From Desulfobacterales bacterium (lineage in GTDB: Bacteria; Desulfobacterota; Desulfobulbia; Desulfobulbales; BM004): a stretch of DNA of 10,746 nucleotides. Under the pieces are notes generated by a model. The model had not been told where the DNA came from, made no database searches, and saw only the letters and a list, made by a program, of their open reading frames with translations. How positions within the stretch are numbered: the first letter of the stretch is position 1; each line of letters opens with the position of its first letter. The stretch covers positions 1-10,746 of the forward strand of contig JAAXQI010000073.1 in the NCBI GenBank assembly GCA_012974315.1, in the 5' to 3' direction. Shown piece by piece: positions 6,590-10,746 of this stretch. A program made the position numbers and the translations under genes.

Positions 6590-6653
6590 ATAAAGGTTAA
6601 AGGATAAAGGTTAAAGACTTTAAATACTGGGTGCTGAGTGCTGAGTGCTGAGT
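6589..6653. repeat. Short tandem repeats after the OleA-like gene
   Basis: GATAAAGGTTAAAG occurs twice in direct tandem (6589-6602, 6603-6616); the first copy starts on the last base of the stop codon. After 14 bases the heptamer GTGCTGA is repeated three times plus GT (6631-6653). These look like slippage-derived simple repeats. A related decayed patch, with GGGTAAAGGTGGAAGGAT, is seen near 10364-10381. Confidence 0.9.
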
Positions 6654-6760
6654 CAAAAACATAACATCATGGCATTGATACCTGAAACAAAAAACAAGTT
6701 TTTACCAGCATAAATCTCCGATTTAACTAATATTTTTTTGGACAAAAACAACTTAAGACA

Positions 6761-7360
6761 ATGAACACCGCTGAAGATTCAACGCACATAACAGATGAGC
6801 AGGGGCAGAGACTGGCCCAGGTGGCCCGCAGGACTATTGCAGCAAGACTCGGCACTCTTGATGAAATAAATAAAGTCGTCCCTGATCGTGATCTTGCTGA
6901 TCCGGCTTTCCGGGAAAAACGCGGCACCTTTGTCACCCTGAAATTAAAGGGGCAACTGAGGGGCTGCATGGGCTGCCTTACCCCTTCTGAAACCATTCTG
7001 GAAGGCATCCAGCGCAATGCCATCAATGCTGCTTTTAATGACCCGCGTTTTCCAACACTTACCCCTGCTGAACTGGAACAGGCAGAGATCGAGGTAAGTA
7101 TTCTGACTAAACCCCGGGAGTTGGATTATACAGGGTCCAATGAACTGCTGGAAAAGCTCAGGCCCAATATTGATGGTGTCATTATTAATAAAGGCCAGGC
7201 CCGTTCCACATTTCTCCCCCAGGTATGGGACCAGCTCCCCATGACACAGGACTTTCTTGCCCACCTCTGCAGAAAAGCAGGGCTTTCCCCCGACGAGTGG
7301 ACCAGGGGTGAATTAGGTGTTTCCATTTATCAGGTCCAGTACTTCCATGAAAGCAGATGA
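6761..7360 (+). CDS. amrA: AMMECR1 domain protein (AmmeMemoRadiSam system protein A)
   Basis: This 199-residue protein is an AMMECR1 domain from end to end. It contains GTFVTLKLKGQLRGCMG with the invariant LRGC(I/M)G motif at 66-71, the NAINAAFNDPRFPTLTPAEL block (about 87-106), IEVSILTKPREL (109-120), the DGVIINKGQARSTFLPQVWDQLP segment (about 138-160), and a C-terminal W-x-x-x-E/L-x-V-x-x-Y-Q-V pattern. The family is found from bacteria to humans, and its biochemical role is unsettled. In many prokaryotes it is linked to a Memo-like protein and a radical SAM protein (the AmmeMemoRadiSam set). Neither partner is in this window, so this copy is an orphan here. The ATG at 6761 has no clear ribosome site. 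The 3' end overlaps the next gene by 14 nt, suggesting co-translation with the cysteine-cluster protein. Confidence 0.92.
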   Translation: MNTAEDSTHITDEQGQRLAQVARRTIAARLGTLDEINKVVPDRDLADPAFREKRGTFVTLKLKGQLRGCMGCLTPSETILEGIQRNAINAAFNDPRFPTLTPAELEQAEIEVSILTKPRELDYTGSNELLEKLRPNIDGVIINKGQARSTFLPQVWDQLPMTQDFLAHLCRKAGLSPDEWTRGELGVSIYQVQYFHESR

Positions 7361-7949
7361 AATAGAGTTAACACCTGAATTTGTCAGGCAGGTTGCAGAC
7401 CTATACCATGACATGGAGGCTGCTTACGACAGGACTGCAAAAGAGTTGGATTTTTCCTGTTCCGGATGCCCTGATAACTGCTGCGACAGTTTTTTTCTGC
7501 ACCATACCTATACTGAATGGGCCTATCTCTGGCATGGCCTCAAGGCGCTCGATGACAACCTGCTTAGTGCAATTATTGAAAAAGCATCTGATTATATAAT
7601 TGAAAGTGAAGCCTCTCTTGCAAAGGGAGAACGACCCATAATAATGTGCCCCCTCAACTCAGAAGGACGCTGTGCTCTTTATCTTTACAGAATGATGATT
7701 TGCAGGCTGCATGGAGTACCTGCAGCCTTCACAAAGCCTGACGGCCAACAGCTTCATTTCCCCGGCTGCTTCAGATGCCAGGAGCATAATTCAACAACAA
7801 ACTCCCTGGCGCCTCTGGATCGCACCCGATTCTTTCAAAGGCTGGTAAATCTGGAAATAGAACTGCTCGGAGAAAAAAGACCCACTGCTCCCAGAGTAAA
7901 ATTGACCATCGCACAGATGATTATGAAGGGGCCCCCCATACTCCCCTGA
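7347..7949 (+). CDS. YkgJ-like cysteine-cluster protein
   Basis: With the ATG at 7347 the protein has 200 residues; an open frame from 7317 would add 10 residues unlike the family. Nine cysteines fall in clusters: CSGCPDNCC (38-46), a CPLNSEGRC unit (101-109), Cys119 in MMICRLHG, and CFRC (141-144). The layout C-x2-C-x3-CC, then C-x7-C, C-R-x-H-G and C-x2-C resembles the YkgJ/CxxCxxCC (PF03692-like) proteins, which are thought to chelate zinc or iron-sulfur; no enzymatic activity is established. The rest is helical and charged, with no signal peptide, so it is probably cytoplasmic. The start lies 14 nt inside the AMMECR1 gene, so the two are probably co-translated. The next gene is 227 nt away across a palindromic element, so this likely ends the transcript. 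Confidence 0.82.
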   Translation: MKADEIELTPEFVRQVADLYHDMEAAYDRTAKELDFSCSGCPDNCCDSFFLHHTYTEWAYLWHGLKALDDNLLSAIIEKASDYIIESEASLAKGERPIIMCPLNSEGRCALYLYRMMICRLHGVPAAFTKPDGQQLHFPGCFRCQEHNSTTNSLAPLDRTRFFQRLVNLEIELLGEKRPTAPRVKLTIAQMIMKGPPILP

Positions 7950-7995
7950 ATTATACAACTCAAGTTTAATGGTCTTGCAAAAAATCTCAAAAAAG

Positions 7996-8102
7996 TGTCA
8001 TTTCGAACGAAGTGAGAAATCTTGAAGCGTCATAATATTCTGAAACTTATTAGATTTCTCACTTCGTTCGAGGTCAGCGAGTTTACGAGACTCCGAATGA
8101 CA
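7996..8102. repeat. REP-like palindromic element, copy 1
   Basis: Positions 8003-8022 (TCGAACGAAGTGAG...) and 8052-8071 are perfect 20-bp inverted copies around 29 nt. Outside them TGTCATTTCG (7996-8005) pairs with CGAATGACA (8094-8102) with one extra base, so the whole stretch is one imperfect palindrome with an asymmetric insert at 8072-8093. It sits between the cysteine-cluster gene and the small gene at 8177 and could terminate or insulate transcription. The same motif recurs at 10431. Confidence 0.85.
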
Positions 8103-8176
8103 TCCAGGCTGATCCAAACTTTTTACGAATTCATTGAAATTTATACTGATAATAAAATTGAGCGTGAACTCCTGCT

Positions 8177-8446
8177 ATGAAAAAGACTGAAGACCAACGG
8201 CTTCGCCTGGCTATTCTGGAAGTTATCAATAACCAGATAAAAGACAATAACCCGCCGGAAACAAAACTGACTCATGACAGACTTCTGCGAGAGGGATTTT
8301 CAAAGGAAGAAGCACTCAAGCTTATTGGATATGTAGTTGCCTCGGAAGTTTTTACTGTTTTAAAAGAAAACCGGAATTATGATCACGCGAAATATATTTC
8401 CGCCTTAAACGCTTTGCCAAAACTTCCCTGGGAAAAAGAGAGCTGA
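8177..8446 (+). CDS. Small conserved-looking protein of unknown function
   Basis: This is an 89-residue, charged, largely helical protein with no membrane segment or signal peptide. I do not recognise a named domain with confidence. The central part, GFSKEEALKLIGYVVASEVFTVLKENRNY (residues about 40-68), followed by AKYISALNALPKLPWEKES, resembles short hypothetical proteins I associate with delta-proteobacteria, but that is recall, not a search. The ATG at 8177 has only a weak ribosome site. The stop is one base before the next start (GTG 8448), and that gene in turn is 4 nt from the hydrolase, so the three form a compact operon. Codon use looks like the neighbours. Its role is unknown. Confidence 0.7.
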   Translation: MKKTEDQRLRLAILEVINNQIKDNNPPETKLTHDRLLREGFSKEEALKLIGYVVASEVFTVLKENRNYDHAKYISALNALPKLPWEKES

Positions 8447-8447
8447 G

Positions 8448-8753
8448 GTGTTGCTGCCATTGCTGCATCTTATTCTGCATGTCGTTATTCCGGGCATCAC
8501 TGCCCGGTTGGCATATCGAAAAATCTGGCTGAATGCCTGGTTGATTATGATGCTCACCATGATAGTCGACCTCGATCACCTGCTGGCATCTCCGGTGTAT
8601 GACCCTGATCGCTGCGGTATTAATTTTCACCCTTTCCACACCTACCCGGCAATTGGGGCTTACTTCCTGCTCCTGTTCGTACCCAAATTAAGAATTATTG
8701 GCGTGGGGCTCTTGATCCATATGGGACTTGATTTTATAGATTGCATAGTGTGA
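8448..8753 (+). CDS. DUF6122-like small membrane protein, putative metal-binding hydrolase type
   Basis: This 101-residue protein is mostly hydrophobic, with about three or four membrane segments (roughly residues 2-20, 28-48, 67-79 and 83-98). It carries a conserved-looking polar set: His7 and His11, Asp41-x-Asp43-His44, FHPFHTYP with His61 and His64, and His91 with Asp95. This His/Asp pattern in a small membrane protein is that of DUF6122, distantly like the YdjM group of membrane-bound putative hydrolases. The activity is unknown. The start is GTG (8448), one base after the upstream stop; TTG at 8451 is an alternative and would have GAGG just upstream. It is 4 nt from the lipase-like gene, so membrane or lipid metabolism is a reasonable guess only. 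Confidence 0.75.
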   Translation: MLLPLLHLILHVVIPGITARLAYRKIWLNAWLIMMLTMIVDLDHLLASPVYDPDRCGINFHPFHTYPAIGAYFLLLFVPKLRIIGVGLLIHMGLDFIDCIV

Positions 8754-8757
8754 AGAC

Positions 8758-9696
8758 ATGAAACTTTCATTAAAAACACATGCAGGCAGACCTGATATGC
8801 CTGTTGTTCTCCTTATTCATGGCCTTGGCATGAATAATTATTTCTGGGTTGATCCGAAAAAATGCTCTGTATTGGGTGGATTGGCACCTTTGACAATTTT
8901 TCTAACTGATGCAGCAAACAAATCTAATAATTCCATATCATTTGGCTCAGTAGATCCTGCTATCCAGGGACTCTGGAATTATTTGAAGAGTGGCGGATTT
9001 TCACTTGCCTCCTGGACCCAAAGCCAACCTCTTGGACCGATTCAAATAGCAATCAATGAACTCAAAACCGCTCTTAAAACAGTAAGAAATAAATGGCCGG
9101 ACAAGCCTGTTTATCTGGTTGGACACAGCCGGGGCGGACTCATTGCCCGGCATTTTTTACTGGATGAACCTGCTATCGATATTGAAGGCATTATTACCAT
9201 CTGCAGCCCCCATTCGGGAACCGCCATGGCAAAATTTTCCCGTTATCTGAAACCTGCTGGTGCATTACTGGAAAAAATCATTCCCGGTAAATCCAAAGTC
9301 ATGCTGACCAAAGCCCTTAGCCGCCTTTCAGAATTTCTCCAAAGTCCTGCAATTGAAGAACTTACACCCGATTCAGATTTTATGGATTTACTAAAAAAAC
9401 CGCTCCCGGAGCAATTGAGAAAACTTTCCTTTGGCGGCACCAGCCCTGCACTGTTCCAGCTCAGTGTCCGTCTCCCTGCTGGTAACTATAAAATTATCAA
9501 ATTCCCTGACATGCTTTCCGGAGCGATACCTTCAGGACATCTTCCCAGGGAATTGGCTCCGGGACTTGGTGATGCCCTTGTTTCGGCAGCAAGCGCAAAA
9601 CTCCCAGACAGTAAACACTACGATTTCCCTGTCAACCATGTCAGGTCAGCCTATGATCATAATATCCATAAAATTATTCTTGATTTTCTGACCTAA
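8758..9696 (+). CDS. Lipase-like alpha/beta hydrolase, cytoplasmic
   Basis: The 312-residue protein has the alpha/beta-hydrolase layout. VVLLIHGLGMNN (16-27) forms the oxyanion-hole loop after the first core strand. VYLVGHSRGGLIARHF (118-133) has the nucleophile elbow with Ser124. ICSPHSGTAMAKF (148-160) matches the lipase-type strand after the elbow. GLGDALVSAASA (269-280) offers Asp272, and FPVNHV (290-295) offers His294 as the last triad member. A long helical stretch between 155 and 225 is the likely lid. The pattern is that of triacylglycerol lipase/PGAP1-like hydrolases rather than the haloalkane-dehalogenase-like OleB. There is no signal peptide, which is unusual for a lipase, so an internal ester or lipid is more likely. 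It is the last gene of a three-gene run and its stop overlaps that of convergent mntP. Confidence 0.85.
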   Translation: MKLSLKTHAGRPDMPVVLLIHGLGMNNYFWVDPKKCSVLGGLAPLTIFLTDAANKSNNSISFGSVDPAIQGLWNYLKSGGFSLASWTQSQPLGPIQIAINELKTALKTVRNKWPDKPVYLVGHSRGGLIARHFLLDEPAIDIEGIITICSPHSGTAMAKFSRYLKPAGALLEKIIPGKSKVMLTKALSRLSEFLQSPAIEELTPDSDFMDLLKKPLPEQLRKLSFGGTSPALFQLSVRLPAGNYKIIKFPDMLSGAIPSGHLPRELAPGLGDALVSAASAKLPDSKHYDFPVNHVRSAYDHNIHKIILDFLT

Positions 9697-10262
9697 AAAA
9701 CCCCATGCTGGTGGAGGATATTAAAGCCGATTCCCAGAAGCACCAGACCACCTGCTATCTCTGCCCGGACCCCGATCTTTGAAGCGGCCCCCAGCAGACA
9801 GCCGAGCTTTAAGCCAATGACTGTCAGCAGGGTGGCGACCAGTCCTATTATAGCTGCAGGCATCCAGATGGATACATTAAGCATGGAAAAACTCAAACCC
9901 ACTGCCAGGGAATCAATGCTTGTGGCAACTGAAAGCATGATGAGGGTGTAGCCTTTTGTGGGATCAACCTTCTGCGCCTCTTCATCACGCCCGGCTATGG
10001 CATCCTTAATCATCTTGGCAGCCACCAGGGCAAGAAGCCCAAAAGCCAGCCAATGATCGACACTTTCCAATACGGTTCTGACTGTCAATCCTGCAGCCCA
10101 GCCGATAATATTCATCATGGCCTGAAAGAGGCCGAAATGAAATGCCAGCCTGAAGGTCTGCCGGTCGCTTACCTGGCAAAGACTGACACCTGATGCGAGG
10201 GCCACGGCAAAGGCATCAACTGCCAGCGCCAGTGCAATGAGTATAATAGTCAGTAAATCCAT
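9693..10262 (-). CDS. mntP: Manganese efflux pump MntP
   Basis: MntP exports Mn(II) across the inner membrane. The 189-residue protein has six predicted hydrophobic segments (about 4-24, 38-60, 68-88, 105-125, 131-153 and 165-185). The two internal-repeat signatures carry the acidic residues: LALAVDAFAVALASG with Asp16 and ATSIDSLAVGLSFS with Asp117, matching the functional aspartates at 16 and 118 in E. coli MntP. Length is typical. The ATG at 10262 lacks a ribosome site; a promoter abuts it instead. I saw no yybP-ykoY manganese riboswitch in the 5' region, although such an element often controls this family. Its TAG overlaps the hydrolase TAA on the other strand (shared bases 9694-9695). 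Confidence 0.95.
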   Translation of the reverse strand: MDLLTIILIALALAVDAFAVALASGVSLCQVSDRQTFRLAFHFGLFQAMMNIIGWAAGLTVRTVLESVDHWLAFGLLALVAAKMIKDAIAGRDEEAQKVDPTKGYTLIMLSVATSIDSLAVGLSFSMLNVSIWMPAAIIGLVATLLTVIGLKLGCLLGAASKIGVRAEIAGGLVLLGIGFNILHQHGVF

Positions 10263-10268
10263 TCGGTA

Positions 10269-10297
10269 CTTATATACCAGAGCAATACAGCCGACAA
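10269..10297 (-). promoter_or_regulatory. Predicted sigma70-type promoter of mntP, abutting the ATG
   Basis: On the minus strand TTGTCG (10297-10292) and TATAAG (10274-10269) are 17 nt apart, with 4/6 and 5/6 consensus matches. Only 6 nt separate the -10 box from the ATG, so transcription would start at about the first base of the codon. The arrangement matches that in front of pyrG. Confidence 0.45.
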
Positions 10298-10430
10298 GTC
10301 ATATTCTGGGGTATGCGGGGTGAAGAGTGAGTTGGCAGTTATAAGATAGCAGAAGAAGATTAGGGTAAAGGTGGAAGGATTTTAGAATTGTGATTTAGGA
10401 TTTCAGATTTGTGATGGAATCCCCGATCAT
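10298..10430. other. Non-coding stretch with decayed simple repeats
   Basis: No credible gene is present between mntP and the partial gene at 10695. This part is purine-rich and contains loosely repeated strings such as GATTTAGGATTTCAGATTTGTGAT (10392-10415, written as imperfect GATTT units). They look like degenerated short direct repeats. The palindromic element at 10431 and the leader of the next gene fill the rest of the gap. Confidence 0.5.
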
Positions 10431-10494
10431 GTCATTTCGAACGGATGTGAGAAATCTTATAGATCTCTCCGGCCTAACGGCCGTTCGAGATGAC
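10431..10494. repeat. REP-like palindromic element, copy 2
   Basis: GTCATTTCGAACG (10431-10443) and CGTTCGAGATGAC (10482-10494) are inverted with 12 of 13 positions matching. Inside, GAGAAATCT and AGATCTCTC pair at 8 of 9 positions, and CGGCC/GGCCG forms a further small stem around TAAC. The left half nearly repeats copy 1 (GTCATTTCGAACG then GTGAGAAATCTT), so the two are members of one dispersed family. Confidence 0.85.
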
Positions 10495-10564
10495 AATAGC
10501 ATGTTGAGGCGCCATAGGGCAGCAAATTCAAACCCCGAACCGCATACCTAATTCGGCTTTTAGG

Positions 10565-10593
10565 TTGATTATATGCATAATAAGTCTTAATAT
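10565..10593 (+). promoter_or_regulatory. Candidate promoter for the edge isomerase gene
   Basis: TTGATT (10565-10570) and TAATAT (10588-10593) are spaced by 17 nt, each with 4/6 consensus matches, in an AT-rich stretch. The predicted transcript would have a leader of about 95 nt before the ATG at 10695. The region is AT-rich enough that chance matches are likely. Confidence 0.35.
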
Positions 10594-10639
10594 TCTTTAG
10601 CATGAAATAATGGTAGTATTTTTCCAAAACTAAACAGCC

Positions 10640-10664
10640 CCGCTTGATGGCGGTTTATTTTTTT
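10640..10664 (+). terminator. Small hairpin plus T-run in the leader of the edge gene
   Basis: CCGC (10640-10643) and GCGG (10650-10653) form a 4-bp stem around TTGATG, followed directly by TTTATTTTTTT (10654-10664). The form is that of a weak intrinsic terminator, yet it lies only 30 nt before the ATG of the next gene and no plus-strand gene precedes it. A second small stem (GAGC/GCTC, 10665-10677) follows. A leader attenuator is possible, but the stem is short. Confidence 0.35.
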
Positions 10665-10694
10665 GAGCAAATCGCTCTTGGGAGCAAAACACAC

Positions 10695-10746
10695 ATGTCA
10701 ATTGAACAGGCGAAAGAAGTACTAAAAATTGAGGCGGAGGGCATAC
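10695..10746 (+). CDS. kdsD: Arabinose-5-phosphate isomerase, KpsF/GutQ type, N-terminal fragment
   Basis: Only the first 17 codons are in the window: an N-terminus reading MSIEQAKEVLKIEAEGI. The A-K-E-V-L-x-I-E-A-E-G-I pattern is the usual beginning of KpsF/GutQ/KdsD proteins, which convert ribulose-5-phosphate to arabinose-5-phosphate, the KdsA substrate. The SIS and CBS domains that would prove it lie outside the window. GGGAG at 10680-10684 stands 10 nt before the ATG as a ribosome site. The call fits the presence of kdsA and kdsC in the same window, but they are about 8 kb away on the opposite strand. Confidence 0.7.
   Translation, partial: MSIEQAKEVLKIEAEGI

Noticed and set aside
6711..6738. 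TAAATC-TCC-GATTTA stem followed by a T-run as a terminator
   Set aside because: The six-pair stem is almost all A-T and the T-run starts several bases later, so it would be very weak; chance in AT-rich intergenic DNA is likely.
8758..9696. Hydrolase as OleB partner of the OleA-like enzyme
   Set aside because: Its GHSRGG elbow, SPHSGT segment and long lid are lipase-type, OleB is haloalkane-dehalogenase-like, and the gene is 2 kb away in another transcription unit.
10263..10430. yybP-ykoY manganese riboswitch before mntP
   Set aside because: I found no matching conserved loops or stem arrangement, and the predicted promoter leaves no leader.

Overview
The window looks like a chromosomal stretch from a Gram-negative bacterium, most likely a Desulfobacterota (delta-proteobacterial) anaerobe of the Desulfobulbales type. 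This placement is inferred from protein style and gene content: a metal-type KdsA next to pyrG, KdsC and LptC, an OleA-like condensing enzyme, an orphan AMMECR1 protein, and a KpsF-type isomerase at the edge. No rRNA or marker gene confirms it. Base composition is moderate, and there is no IS element, phage gene, tRNA or CRISPR array.

Left part (1-4496). A periplasmic rhodanese gene (+) converges on a minus-strand operon that reads pyrG, kdsA, kdsC, lptC. The operon makes CTP, makes Kdo-8-phosphate and Kdo, and supplies the LptC subunit of the LPS export bridge. A perfect 15-bp hairpin separates the two convergent units. lptA and lptB, which often follow lptC, are absent. A Kdo-pathway sugar-phosphate isomerase (kdsD/kpsF type) begins at the right edge (10695) on the other strand, so the Kdo genes are split.

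Centre (4497-6589). A divergent intergenic region holds a good pyrG promoter whose -10 box abuts the start codon, a 12-bp perfect palindrome, and a striking array of four identical 24-bp tandem repeats ending 14 nt before the next gene. That gene encodes a FabI-like short-chain reductase. It is coupled through a TAATG overlap to an OleA-like thiolase-fold condensing enzyme that keeps Cys, His, Asn and the OleA-type Glu. No oleB, oleC or oleD lies alongside. This two-gene module and its repeat array are the most interesting part of the window.

Right part (6590-10746). After a short patch of simple repeats come an AMMECR1 (AmmeMemoRadiSam protein A) gene overlapping a cysteine-cluster (YkgJ-like) gene. 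Next is a tight trio: an 89-aa protein of unknown function, a 101-aa DUF6122-like membrane protein, and a cytoplasmic lipase-like alpha/beta hydrolase. The trio converges, with overlapping stop codons, on mntP, a manganese exporter on the minus strand. Two related palindromic (REP-like) elements lie in the intergenic spaces at about 7996-8102 and 10431-10494. They share a core sequence with the 24-bp tandem repeat.
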